The notes under the pieces were generated by a model, which had not been told where the DNA came from, did no database searches, and worked only from the letters and a program-made list of their open reading frames with translations. From contig CAKQOW010000005.1 of assembly GCA_934256595.1 (NCBI GenBank), forward strand, positions 1 through 64,000: a DNA stretch of 64,000 nt, in the 5' to 3' direction. Positions 22,924 through 31,690 of this stretch are shown piece after piece; position 1 is the first letter of the stretch, and the number at the start of each line of letters is the position of its first letter. The translations under genes were made by a program, and so were the position numbers. This DNA is from an uncultured Clostridia bacterium (lineage in GTDB: Bacteria; Bacillota; Clostridia; Peptostreptococcales; Anaerovoracaceae).

Positions 22924-25749
22924 TTACTTGCTCCAGCTTCTAACCCCATATCTGCACTGTTTCAGTTCAGTCTGCGCTATCAGAGTCTTTCCGTCATATA
23001 CAAGCACCTTGGCCTTGTAGTAGTACCTGGTACCCTTCTTACCCGCAGTGTTTATATATGTGTCAGTGTCCTTAGCCTTAACAGCCTTGTACTTTGAAGC
23101 CTTATTTGTTGATCTGTAGAACTTATACTTAACAGTATACCCCATAGAGTCAGCTTCCTTAATCAGGCTGTTTAAGTTTTTAACTTCCCCAATCTTAACC
23201 CTGACATTCTGCTTAGCTGTCTTTGAAGTGGTTGCTTTAAATTTAGCTTCCCTGATTAAGGAATTTATCTTATCAGTATTCTGCTTCTCTATGATTTTCT
23301 CTGCATCTGCTTTTTCTACTACAGCAAAGTTTGAGAAATGTGAGGTTGTGAATTTAATATATTCCTCTGCTCCCGCAGTCTCCACAGTATGATTTAATAT
23401 CTCGCAGATACCTTTGTCATTGATATAGATAATAACTATATCCTTGCCCTTAAGTTTCTCAGGCATCGGCAATGTAATATGAGCCTTGCCACCCCTGAAG
23501 TCGTGGATATGCTTGCCGCCTATAACTGCTGCAATGTCAAATATGTGTCCTCTATCACCGATTATATCAAGTACAGACTTCTGTGCTTCCTTAAGCTGTG
23601 TGTTTTCATTCACAACAAGTCTTACAGTATCACCCTCTACTTCTGCTGCCATGGTTTCAAGGGTTTTATTGTCTAAAGCAACCTGACCAATGTCGGTTTT
23701 AATTACTAAATCAGCGTCTGTGTCCTTCGCAATGGACTCTACTGCTTTTTTAGGTATTTCAAGTTCAACCTGTTCCGCCTTGTTTCCGTTGTTCGATCTA
23801 ACAGTAATCTCAACTGTATCCGACTTGTTTGAAACAGCCGCATCAACTAATTTTTCAGCTACCCTTTCTGATACAGTTGCAGTTACCCTGGAGATTTCCT
23901 CTCCCTGTTCGTTTTTGACTGTTTCAGTTTTAGTATCCTTAATTATGGTTGATGCAGTACCGTCAGGCGTTGTCTTTATATCAACTGACGGTATACTGAT
24001 GTAGTTTCTGACTGTAACTGTTTTCTCTGTAATATTTCCTGCCTTGTCATATGCCTTAATCACCTGACTTTCATTTGCAGGTCTTAATATAAGGCGGTTG
24101 TTTTCATCAAGGCTCACAGGCTCATTGTTCAGAAGAACACCGTGCAGGTTAGCATCTTCTATTGTAACTGTCACGTTTCCGTAATATGTCCCGTTATCTT
24201 CAATTCCGGAGATAACCGGCGAAGTTTTGTCTATTATTATTTTGGATGTATTTATATATCTGACATTTGACACTGCATCAGTCAATTTGGCATAAATAAT
24301 ATATTCCTGCTCATTTCCAAGTTTAAATGTTTTATCATATTTATTCCATGCTGCAGAGTCAAAATCGCTTTCATTAACAGGCAGATTACTAATAAAATAG
24401 CTGCAGTTAACCGTTTTCCCGCTGTTGTCCGAGGCTGCAATACTAACTGTCTGGTCATCGTTGAAATACTGGTTATATTCACTGTTTAAAGTCATGCCAT
24501 TGTCAAACCCAAGCCACTTTATTTCTCCAATGGCAATCTCACCTGTCGGAGGCTCAATATCCCTCCACTGCGCCGTCAGAGTAACAGTCATAACAGTGTC
24601 ATCTGCTGCGAGGTCTCCGTATGTGGTATCTGCTGTAACATCTGTATCACCGCATTTCCAGCCTTTAAACTCATAGCCGTTTCTTACAGGAGCAGATATG
24701 CTGTCGAGTACCTTGTCTGTCCACTTTACATCGGCTTTGTCAGCAATAGAATCTCCACCGTCTGTATCAAATTCAACGGTATATCCGCTTTTTTCCTCCC
24801 ATACAGCTGTAAGTGATGTTGTTCCAGCAGGAACTTCTGCACCCGGATCATATGTATTTGTATCGTCATTCCATCCTGTAAGACGAGACCCTTCAGGAGC
24901 AGTAATTCCCTCTGCTGCAGGAGCTGTAAAGCCCTGTCCGCTCTTAACGGCAATATTTATCCTGCTACTGCCATCTAAACTACCTCCGTTAAGGACTAAA
25001 GCTACCGCCTTTATATCGTCTGCTGTATTCTTGATTTCAACCACGGGGCGGAAACCGCATCTCTTGCCTGCACCTCCGCTTCCAATATAATCCCAGTGGT
25101 CTGCCTGTGCACCATCACCTCTTACAGTGTAGAATTTATTATTATTACCAATACTATATATATCCTGGCTCCATGTACTGATTTCAGAGCTTACATTTTT
25201 TATATATCCTTTTTCACGAAGTATATCCCATTCGTTTGCTTCCGGAGCTCCACCCGAATAATAATTCTTTTGTTCTGTTTTATCATCTTTATATATATGC
25301 CCTGCGGAAGGTGCTCTCAGCGTATAATCTGCATTATATGCAGTATATGGTTTACCGAAAATCATACCTTCACTTTTAAGATTATCCCAGCTGACTGTAT
25401 GCGCAATATTATAGTCTGCAATAAACATTCTGTGAGCATATGTATATCCGCACTCTGCATCAGAAGCTGTTGTATCAGCTGCATCCCGTGAAGAATACTC
25501 ATAGTTAGATGACGCCGGTTTAAGTACATATGCATCGACTGTTCCCGCGTATGTAAACGGTACATAGTGCAGTGTGGTATCAGGCAAATCATCATTAATC
25601 GTTCCCGGAATGTCCTCGTCTGAAAGATCAAAATAGTATGTATTGCCTGCGGTAAGACTGTTTGTACCGCCTGTAGCAGACACTCCCTGAGGCAGCATTG
25701 TAATTATCATAGCGCATATAAGCAGTATGCTTAAAAATCTCCTCTTCAT
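22924..25749 (-). CDS. Large secreted/surface protein with InlB-type repeats
   Basis: A 941-residue exported protein. Residues 1-25 are a signal peptide (lipid-free, ending GVSA). Residues about 30-245 look like a DUF6273-type domain (MFIADYNIAHTVSWDN; GFRPVVEIKN). Two InlB/Flg_new-type repeats follow (about 250-320 and 322-395, ending TAVWEE and TAQWRD), then Ig-like segments (to about 590), a Val/Thr-rich beta region and a C-terminal Lys/Tyr-rich domain (about 850-941, YTVKYKFYRST...WSK). There is no LPXTG or SLH motif. It probably sits on the cell surface or is released, binding host or wall components. The C-terminal domain recurs as a remnant at 12673. Confidence 0.85.
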   Translation of the reverse strand: MKRRFLSILLICAMIITMLPQGVSATGGTNSLTAGNTYYFDLSDEDIPGTINDDLPDTTLHYVPFTYAGTVDAYVLKPASSNYEYSSRDAADTTASDAECGYTYAHRMFIADYNIAHTVSWDNLKSEGMIFGKPYTAYNADYTLRAPSAGHIYKDDKTEQKNYYSGGAPEANEWDILREKGYIKNVSSEISTWSQDIYSIGNNNKFYTVRGDGAQADHWDYIGSGGAGKRCGFRPVVEIKNTADDIKAVALVLNGGSLDGSSRINIAVKSGQGFTAPAAEGITAPEGSRLTGWNDDTNTYDPGAEVPAGTTSLTAVWEEKSGYTVEFDTDGGDSIADKADVKWTDKVLDSISAPVRNGYEFKGWKCGDTDVTADTTYGDLAADDTVMTVTLTAQWRDIEPPTGEIAIGEIKWLGFDNGMTLNSEYNQYFNDDQTVSIAASDNSGKTVNCSYFISNLPVNESDFDSAAWNKYDKTFKLGNEQEYIIYAKLTDAVSNVRYINTSKIIIDKTSPVISGIEDNGTYYGNVTVTIEDANLHGVLLNNEPVSLDENNRLILRPANESQVIKAYDKAGNITEKTVTVRNYISIPSVDIKTTPDGTASTIIKDTKTETVKNEQGEEISRVTATVSERVAEKLVDAAVSNKSDTVEITVRSNNGNKAEQVELEIPKKAVESIAKDTDADLVIKTDIGQVALDNKTLETMAAEVEGDTVRLVVNENTQLKEAQKSVLDIIGDRGHIFDIAAVIGGKHIHDFRGGKAHITLPMPEKLKGKDIVIIYINDKGICEILNHTVETAGAEEYIKFTTSHFSNFAVVEKADAEKIIEKQNTDKINSLIREAKFKATTSKTAKQNVRVKIGEVKNLNSLIKEADSMGYTVKYKFYRSTNKASKYKAVKAKDTDTYINTAGKKGTRYYYKAKVLVYDGKTLIAQTELKQCRYGVRSWSK

Positions 25750-25775
25750 AAAATTCCCTTTCTCTTTAAATACAG

Positions 25776-26456
25776 CTATAACGTAAATTCAAAATGCATT
25801 GCAACCGCTTCAAACAGCTTATGCATTATCTTCTCTGAAATTTTCCTTATATCAAGCCCTCGGATAAATCCGATAATTTTTCTCTGCTCCTGCTCCGGCA
25901 CCTTGTATGCGCTAAGACTGATTGAAAGAAAGCTTTCTATCTTTTTTTCAAGGGTTATATGCTCATCACACGGATATGCCATGTATGAGTACATTATTCC
26001 GGCTGTTCCTATCTCCAGTGAATAAAAATCCTGACAGGTAAGCCCCGGCTGATATGTACCAAAAATTCGATACAGTTCTTTTGCTGTTTCTTTAAATATA
26101 TACACAGAAGTTTCGTGATGGGTATATGCCTCAATGTAAATTTCTCTCAGATTTTCATTGAGTTCTGTCAGAGTTAGCTGTATCGCAGTTTCGACAGCGT
26201 ATATATATGCAGGAGCAAGCCCGGCTTCCGTTACGGCTCTCGCCGCGTCAAACTGGCTTCCGAACATAAACTCCACAAGTTCGGTAAGCACTCCGTCCTT
26301 GGCTCGAAATATATTCTGAAAGCTGCTGTTTGACACCTCCGCTTTTTTTACGATCTCTGACACTGTGGTTTTTTTGTAGCCCTGCTCCAGAAAAAGTCTG
26401 ATGCATACTGCCAGTATGCGTTTTTTTGCGGGCAGGCTTGCTTTTGTAATTGCCAT
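25776..26456 (-). CDS. TetR/AcrR-family transcriptional regulator
   Basis: A 226-residue TetR-type regulator. Residues 8-55 form the HTH (KKRILAVCIRLFLEQGYKKTTVSEIVKKAEVSNSSFQNIFRAKDG pattern), followed by an all-helical ligand domain. The gene is 27 bp upstream of the surface-protein gene in the same direction and may control it. A perfect 18 bp palindrome lies 34-51 bp before its start, the usual arrangement for autoregulation. Effector unknown. Confidence 0.88.
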   Translation of the reverse strand: MAITKASLPAKKRILAVCIRLFLEQGYKKTTVSEIVKKAEVSNSSFQNIFRAKDGVLTELVEFMFGSQFDAARAVTEAGLAPAYIYAVETAIQLTLTELNENLREIYIEAYTHHETSVYIFKETAKELYRIFGTYQPGLTCQDFYSLEIGTAGIMYSYMAYPCDEHITLEKKIESFLSISLSAYKVPEQEQRKIIGFIRGLDIRKISEKIMHKLFEAVAMHFEFTL

Positions 26457-26489
26457 AATAAGGTTGTTCTCCCCTCTTGCATTAATTTG

Positions 26490-26507
26490 TTTGGCATATA
26501 TGCCAAA
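26490..26507. promoter_or_regulatory. Perfect 18 bp palindrome, candidate TetR operator
   Basis: TTTGGCATATATGCCAAA, a perfect 9+9 palindrome without spacer, directly upstream of the TetR gene. Length and symmetry suit a TetR dimer pair. Confidence 0.65.
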
Positions 26508-26557
26508 TTATATCAGACAAATATATAAAGTACAATATTAAATATCGTTTTTAACTG

Positions 26558-26593
26558 AAAAAAGACTCCGCTGTAAGTTCAGACGAAGTCTTT
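26558..26593 (-). terminator. Intrinsic terminator of the abiE operon
   Basis: AAAGACTTCG / CGGAGTCTTT on the minus strand, ten-base arms with one G-T pair, followed by a T-run. Ends transcription after the AbiEii gene. Confidence 0.8.
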
Positions 26594-26623
26594 AACTGTT
26601 ATATTAAGTTCTGATATATAATT

Positions 26624-27595
26624 TCAGTTCTTCAAACCGCTTTTTTCTCTGCCGCCACATTTCCAAAGTGCCATAGGATGCCGTTTGACTCTATCCATGA
26701 ATTCATCATCATAAAACAACAGATCCGGACGGTACTCATGATTATTAAATGCCTTCCAGAATTCAAGTTCGCTGCTGCTCTCAGGAATCAGAAAGCTTTT
26801 CAAATATTCCGTCGTCTTTTTCTTTGCAGTTTCCAGATCAAAATGTTCCCCACGGCGCAGAACCGGAATTAAATCTGTTTTAATCTTCTGCGGGGCAAGC
26901 TGCATGATATGATCAAAATCAAAACATTCCGGTGCTTTTTCTGCCGCAATAGCACTATAGAATGCAACACACTTGCGTAACAGCGGTTCTTCGTTCTCGT
27001 CAAACAATCCGTACTTTTGCAGATTGAAAATGTCATATAAATCTCTTGCTGCAGTCCGGCTTAAAAGCGCTACAATCTTAGCGCCGAAGATTTCAAGAGG
27101 ATCTACGCTTAATACTGTAAGAGGTCCTTTCTGCCATGGCAGATTTACCTTCCTTCCGGACACCGGAAGGATATGCGCCCGAAGCATATAATTGATTTCA
27201 ATTTTAAGATTATCTTTCATCCCTCCGGCATTTACATACTCATAAACAAAAGAGTCCAACGCATGGTACTGTTTTGTTTTTGCGCTAAGCTTATAACCTG
27301 CTGCTGCCATATGTTTCCGGATATGTTCCGTAATCTTTTTCCTTTCCTCCAGCATAGCTGCACGTTCAACTTCTTTTGAAAAATCAAGATCTATATCAAC
27401 TGACAACCGGGGCAAGTCAAAAATCGTAAGGTTTATCGCCGTTCCGCCTTTGAGTGCAAGACTGTCTGACAACAACGGATCTTTTTCCATGAAAGATAAA
27501 ACATCTGCAAGCCGGCACACTTTTTCTAAAGTATCACGTACAAACCCAAGTTCCTTTGCCTGCCGTCCAAGTGTAATCCTGTCATATTGCATCAT
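26624..27595 (-). CDS. AbiEii/AbiGii-type nucleotidyltransferase toxin
   Basis: A 323-residue nucleotidyltransferase of the AbiEii toxin family. All four family motifs are present: KGGTAIN (49-55), SVDIDLDF (65-72), KIEINY (about 138-143) and SRTAARDLYDIF (about 181-192). In type IV (now also called type IV-like) AbiE systems the toxin arrests growth when phage infection upsets the balance with AbiEi; related MenT toxins modify tRNA 3' ends. Its start lies inside the last codons of the AbiEi gene (14 bp overlap), so the pair is translationally coupled. All motif residues look intact, so it should be active. Confidence 0.92.
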   Translation of the reverse strand: MMQYDRITLGRQAKELGFVRDTLEKVCRLADVLSFMEKDPLLSDSLALKGGTAINLTIFDLPRLSVDIDLDFSKEVERAAMLEERKKITEHIRKHMAAAGYKLSAKTKQYHALDSFVYEYVNAGGMKDNLKIEINYMLRAHILPVSGRKVNLPWQKGPLTVLSVDPLEIFGAKIVALLSRTAARDLYDIFNLQKYGLFDENEEPLLRKCVAFYSAIAAEKAPECFDFDHIMQLAPQKIKTDLIPVLRRGEHFDLETAKKKTTEYLKSFLIPESSSELEFWKAFNNHEYRPDLLFYDDEFMDRVKRHPMALWKCGGREKSGLKN

Positions 27596-28346
27596 AGTTA
27601 TTTACCCCCTTATCAATAAGTGTCCTTAAATTTTCCGGTGCAAAAAGCCGCCACCGCTTATGAAACACAAATCCATCCTTTTCATCACTGAAATATGATT
27701 TACTGTCCGGCAAATGTTTCTCGCATTCATCAAGAAAAAAATCCGGCAATCCCAAATCCTCCTGGAATATTTCAAGAATATATCCGGTTTTTTGATAAAG
27801 CTTTCCACAATGGTATAAATCCAGGGCAGAAAGCAGATGCTCCGGTGAAAGAGATGGAATGAGCTGCATACAACGCAACAGTTCTTCCAACCCACCAATC
27901 TTTTCAAAATCCGCAATACCATCAATTACTGTCCGTTCTAAGGAAGTCACACGAACTCCGTTTCCCGTTTCTATAACTCCTTCTGTTCCCCTGCAGCTCA
28001 CTGGATAATAATCAATCCCGTCATAAGAAAACGACCGCACTCGCTTTCCTGTTGCCACATACACCTCATAAAACACCTGATTTGCATAACCATAGTACTC
28101 AAACGCACTGTGATGGGAAACGCACGCATCCTCCGCCACCCTGGATGCAATTTGAAAACGATTTGGAATCGGCTGGCCTGTTTCCAAACTCATAACTACA
28201 TATAAATCTCGGCGCACCCGCTCAATATATCCTTTTTCTAAAAACTTTCGTATATGCCAAGCTGCCGCACTGTCTGAACCAGCCAGTCTGGCAAGTTCAT
28301 CTCTCGTAAAGCAACGTATAGCCGCAAGCTCTTTATATAAATCCAC
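27582..28346 (-). CDS. AbiEi antitoxin / transcriptional repressor
   Basis: A 254-residue antitoxin: an N-terminal winged helix (ELAAIRCFTRDELARLAG...ARHIRKFLEKGYIERVRRDLYVV pattern, residues 5-55) and a longer C-terminal AbiEi domain. I choose the GTG at 28346, preceded by AGGCGGTGAT, because the longer frame to 28415 would pass through a 10 bp inverted repeat that looks like its operator. AbiEi proteins bind two inverted repeats to repress their own operon and prevent toxin action. It partners the adjacent AbiEii toxin. Confidence 0.88.
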   Translation of the reverse strand: MDLYKELAAIRCFTRDELARLAGSDSAAAWHIRKFLEKGYIERVRRDLYVVMSLETGQPIPNRFQIASRVAEDACVSHHSAFEYYGYANQVFYEVYVATGKRVRSFSYDGIDYYPVSCRGTEGVIETGNGVRVTSLERTVIDGIADFEKIGGLEELLRCMQLIPSLSPEHLLSALDLYHCGKLYQKTGYILEIFQEDLGLPDFFLDECEKHLPDSKSYFSDEKDGFVFHKRWRLFAPENLRTLIDKGVNNYDAI

Positions 28347-28373
28347 TTTATCACCGCCTTCGTTTCTATTATA

Positions 28374-28407
28374 GCGCAAAACAATAGCATTGGCAACTGT
28401 TTTGCGC
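28374..28407. promoter_or_regulatory. 10 bp inverted repeat, candidate AbiEi operator
   Basis: GCGCAAAACA (28374..28383) and TGTTTTGCGC (28398..28407) are perfect arms with a 14 bp spacer, 28-61 bp upstream of the AbiEi GTG. AbiEi repressors are known to bind inverted repeats at this position. Confidence 0.65.
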
Positions 28408-28535
28408 AAAAACAAAAACGCCTAAACAAAAAGACAGACAGAGCGCTCCAATATAAAAGCACCCTGCCTGCGTATCATCTTGCATACTTTCTTCCTCTAT
28501 TATACCCCCCCCATTTCCGCATAAATTCAATATTT

Positions 28536-29171
28536 CTAATCAGTTTTGTCTGTGCGCCTGACGCTGCCTCCGCGTTCTTCAAAATAGCTGTCAATTCCTG
28601 CAATCAGCCCCTTTGCATCCGTATATTCTTCTGAGTCCGCAGGGTCGTCACTGAGCTCCTGCGCATCTGAGTCTGCGGCTTTATCTACTGCTATAACGCT
28701 GCCGTCTTCTTCGTATACGATACTGTATATATACCTCTGTCCGTTAAGCCGGCAGTCAAGGGTTGTAACAGTTCTGTTTTCATCTCCCGCTCCTGTAATG
28801 CGCTTTGCCGGCAGCGCCATATTGCACGCTATAAGCAGCGCATATACGAGGATAATTCCTGCAAATACAGCCAGCAGAATTTTGAATATCCTTTTGTTTC
28901 GCCTTGTCTTTGCCGCAAGCTGCTCATTTAAAACGGCAAGCTGCGCAGCAATCTCGTCCGTATCCGCCTTTTCCCCTATTTTCTCTCCCAGCAGGCTGCT
29001 TACAGGCACCTCAAACAGCTCCGCTATCCTTGTCAGCATCTGAGCATCGGGAACCGAAAGCCCCTGCTCCCATTTTGAAACCGTCTGACGAACAACATTA
29101 AGCTGCTGCGCCATTACTTCCTGCGACATTCCCCTTTGCTTTCTCAAAGTCTTTAAATTTTCACCAAGCAT
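28536..29171 (-). CDS. HTH (XRE) membrane-anchored regulator, copy 1
   Basis: A 211-residue protein: XRE helix-turn-helix (residues 1-60, ENLKTLRKQRGMSQEVMAQQL), a linker, one membrane helix (about 94-117) and an extracytoplasmic tail that could read an outside signal. The HTH half is nearly identical to that of the next gene (29212..29820), so the two arose by recent tandem duplication or are kept alike by gene conversion; the tails differ. The neighbour Bce-type two-component genes suggest envelope stress sensing, which is inference. Confidence 0.85.
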   Translation of the reverse strand: MLGENLKTLRKQRGMSQEVMAQQLNVVRQTVSKWEQGLSVPDAQMLTRIAELFEVPVSSLLGEKIGEKADTDEIAAQLAVLNEQLAAKTRRNKRIFKILLAVFAGIILVYALLIACNMALPAKRITGAGDENRTVTTLDCRLNGQRYIYSIVYEEDGSVIAVDKAADSDAQELSDDPADSEEYTDAKGLIAGIDSYFEERGGSVRRTDKTD

Positions 29172-29211
29172 ATTTATCTTTCTCCGTTATATGTGTTTTC
29201 GCAGTACAGTT

Positions 29212-29820
29212 CTACTGCTTATCGATCTGTTTATATTCAATGTCAACACTTCCGCCGCGATCCTTAAACCAGTCCTCAATATGCGCAATGGCAACATTCG
29301 CATCATCACAGGCTTCAACATCGGTATGATTTGCCACAAAAGCGTCACCGCCTCCCTCGTGAATACGGAACCGGTCATCATAGTTCAGCCCGTAATAATA
29401 GGTTTCACCGTCAAGGCTGCAGGTCAGTTCTGCCGAAGTCATTACCCGTTTACTGTCTATAACAACACCGAAAACAATATGCAGCAGCAGATAAGCTGCA
29501 ATAACAGCAGCGATAACAATCATAATGATTCTGAGTATTTTCCGGTTTCTGCCTCTCCTTGATGCAAGCTGTTCATTCAGTATCGCAAGCTGCACTGCAA
29601 TCTCATTTATATTAACATTCTCTTCTATGCTCTCTCCCAGCAGGCTGCTGACAGGCACCTCAAACAGCTCCGCTATCCTTGTCAGCATCTGCGCATCGGG
29701 AACTGAAAGCCCCTGCTCCCATTTTGAAACTGTCTGACGAACAACATTAAGCTGCTGCGCCATTACCTCCTGCGACATTCCTTTTTGCTTCCTCAAAGCT
29801 TTTAAATTTTCACCAAGCAT
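29212..29820 (-). CDS. HTH (XRE) membrane-anchored regulator, copy 2
   Basis: A 202-residue paralogue of the preceding gene: identical HTH core (NVVRQTVSKWEQGLSVPDAQ) over about 75 residues, then one membrane helix (about 90-113) and a different, acidic outer domain. The two genes read the same way with a 40 bp gap. Bacteria use such one-component membrane HTH proteins to link surface signals to transcription. Because the DNA-binding halves are the same, both should bind the same operator, while their outer domains would sense different cues. Confidence 0.85.
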   Translation of the reverse strand: MLGENLKALRKQKGMSQEVMAQQLNVVRQTVSKWEQGLSVPDAQMLTRIAELFEVPVSSLLGESIEENVNINEIAVQLAILNEQLASRRGRNRKILRIIMIVIAAVIAAYLLLHIVFGVVIDSKRVMTSAELTCSLDGETYYYGLNYDDRFRIHEGGGDAFVANHTDVEACDDANVAIAHIEDWFKDRGGSVDIEYKQIDKQ

Positions 29821-29923
29821 TTATCTGTTACCTCCTTCTGTGGCTAAAAATTATCACAGATACAGTAAACTTAGCAAGCAATGCAAATTAACATAACCGC
29901 TATTTCCCGAATTTCATTATGAT

Positions 29924-30907
29924 TTATTCAACATTAACATCGGACCTGCTTAAATCTATCCTTACTTCAGTACCTTTACCCTCAGACGAGCTTATCTGTA
30001 TATCATGTCCGAGAGCCGTAAGAATACGCCTGCACAGATACAGCCCTATACCTGTGGCTTTTTTGTCTGTCCTTCCGTTAAGTCCCGTAAATCCCTTATC
30101 AAACACCCTTGGAATATCCGCTGCATCAATTCCTATACCGCTATCTCTGATACACAGAATACCTTCTTTTTCAAAAGTTATCGCTATGAAGCCCTGTCTT
30201 GTATATTTGAGTGAGTTTGATATGATCTGCTCTATCACAAACAGCAGCCATTTTTCGTCTGTAAGCACTTCATACTTCACAGGTTCATATTCAAGACGTA
30301 TTTTTTTGCGTATGAACTGTGAGGCGTATTTTTTTACTGCCTGCCTGATTATGCTGTCAAGGCTGCACTCTCTTATGACATAATCCTCTGCGCCTGCATC
30401 AAGCTTAAGATACATAAGCACCATATCGGCATACTGCTCTGTCTTCTGAAGTTCATCTCTAAGCTCCCTCGCAGTATTTGTGTCATTGTCCGCAAGCACC
30501 AGATACATCGCCGCAATAGGTGTTTTTATCTGATGAGCCCACAGTGTATAATAGTCTATAAGGGCTGAATACTGCCCGGTCAGCTTTGATGCCAGCTCCT
30601 TTTTGGATGTGTTCAGAAGCTTTATTATCTCGCAGTAATCGCTTTCAATCAGGTTTGATGAAGCCGGCATATTGCTTATACTGAAGCTTACCTGCTCTGC
30701 AAACTGCAGCAGAGCCTTATGTTTTGCTCTGAATTTTAGGAAATCGGCAGTAACCATCACCGCAGAAATTACAATACACAGCAGCAGTGCATAGCCTACT
30801 GCTTCTGCCGGCATGCCATAAACAAATGCCATAGCTCCGAATACCGCAGTAAACAGCAGGAATATCAGCAGTGTCTTTAAATTGAGTCTGATATAGCTTG
30901 AAATCAT
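29924..30907 (-). CDS. Bce-type intramembrane-sensing histidine kinase
   Basis: A 327-residue kinase with two membrane helices joined by only a few residues (about 13-30 and 36-53), no outer sensor domain, and the H-box WAHQIKTPIAAM with the phospho-acceptor His typical of BceS/GraS kinases. The ATP domain has DSGIGID and GIGLYLCRRI. The ATG at 30907 follows AGAGGAGAG inside the regulator end; the frame to 30931 has no better site. BceS normally needs a BceAB ABC transporter as sensor, and none is next to it here. Confidence 0.88.
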   Translation of the reverse strand: MISSYIRLNLKTLLIFLLFTAVFGAMAFVYGMPAEAVGYALLLCIVISAVMVTADFLKFRAKHKALLQFAEQVSFSISNMPASSNLIESDYCEIIKLLNTSKKELASKLTGQYSALIDYYTLWAHQIKTPIAAMYLVLADNDTNTARELRDELQKTEQYADMVLMYLKLDAGAEDYVIRECSLDSIIRQAVKKYASQFIRKKIRLEYEPVKYEVLTDEKWLLFVIEQIISNSLKYTRQGFIAITFEKEGILCIRDSGIGIDAADIPRVFDKGFTGLNGRTDKKATGIGLYLCRRILTALGHDIQISSSEGKGTEVRIDLSRSDVNVE

Positions 30908-30920
30908 AATCTCTCCTCTG

Positions 30921-31592
30921 CTATTCCACAATATATCCTATACCCTTTTTGGTGGTTATAAAGCCTGTAAGACCTGCGCCGTCAAGCTTTTTTCTGAGCC
31001 TTGCGATATTTACGGTCAGAGTGTTCTCATCTACAAAGCAGTCTGTTTCCCAGAGCTTCTCCATCAGGGTTTCTCTTGAAACAATGCTGCCTCTGTTTTC
31101 CATAAGGGTAAGCAGGATTTTGTAGTCGTTTCGCGTAAGCTCCACAGGCTCCCCGTTATATACAAGACTGGCATCAGACATATTAAGCAGCGCTCCTCTG
31201 TGCTCTATAACCTGAGTCTGCCCGCCGAAGTCATAGGTGCGTCTTAATACGGCCTGCACCTTTGCAACCAGTACATTCATATCAAACGGCTTTGCAATGA
31301 AATCATCTCCGCCCATGCTCATAGCCATTATAATGTTCATATTATCCGCCGCCGAGGACAGAAAAATCACGGGAACCTTTGACACTCTCCTGATTTCCTC
31401 ACACCAGTGGTATCCGTTAAAAAACGGCAGCGAAATATCCAGCAGCACCATATGAGGCTCATACTCTGCAAATTCTCCCATTATATTTCTGAAATCCGAT
31501 GCGCACCTTGCCTCAAAGCCCCAGCTTGTCATATGCTCTTTTATCTTGCCTGCAATAATATTATCGTCCTCTATAATATATATCCTGTACAT
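30921..31592 (-). CDS. OmpR/BceR-family response regulator
   Basis: A 223-residue response regulator: receiver domain (residues 1-115, phospho-acceptor in MVLLDISLPFFNG) and a winged-helix output domain (about 125-223, ending FITTKKGIGYIVE). It lies directly before the intramembrane-sensing kinase with 14 bp between coding ends and starts, the usual operon order. It should bind promoters of peptide-antibiotic or envelope-stress genes; no target operators were identified in the window. Confidence 0.9.
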   Translation of the reverse strand: MYRIYIIEDDNIIAGKIKEHMTSWGFEARCASDFRNIMGEFAEYEPHMVLLDISLPFFNGYHWCEEIRRVSKVPVIFLSSAADNMNIIMAMSMGGDDFIAKPFDMNVLVAKVQAVLRRTYDFGGQTQVIEHRGALLNMSDASLVYNGEPVELTRNDYKILLTLMENRGSIVSRETLMEKLWETDCFVDENTLTVNIARLRKKLDGAGLTGFITTKKGIGYIVE

Positions 31593-31639
31593 ATGCTTTC
31601 ACTGCATCCTTTCTAATTGCCGTATTTATTAATATTTTA

Positions 31640-31670
31640 GTAAGTGGTAAACCAATCGTGGTATGTAATT
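31640..31670. repeat. 31 bp direct repeat, copy 1 (IS66-like end)
   Basis: Begins GTAAGTGGTAAACCAATCGT and is identical over 31 bp to 33061..33091. IS66-family ends begin GTAAGnG, and copy 2 lies at the 3' end of an IS66 transposase remnant, so both copies are likely ends of old IS66-type elements in the same orientation. Confidence 0.7.
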
Positions 31671-31690
31671 TTTTTATTTGATGCCATAAA

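Noticed and set aside
28501..28514. Poly-C run near 28503 as a phase-variation tract
   Set aside because: It lies in an intergenic stretch, not in a coding or promoter position that I can identify, so slippage would have no clear effect.
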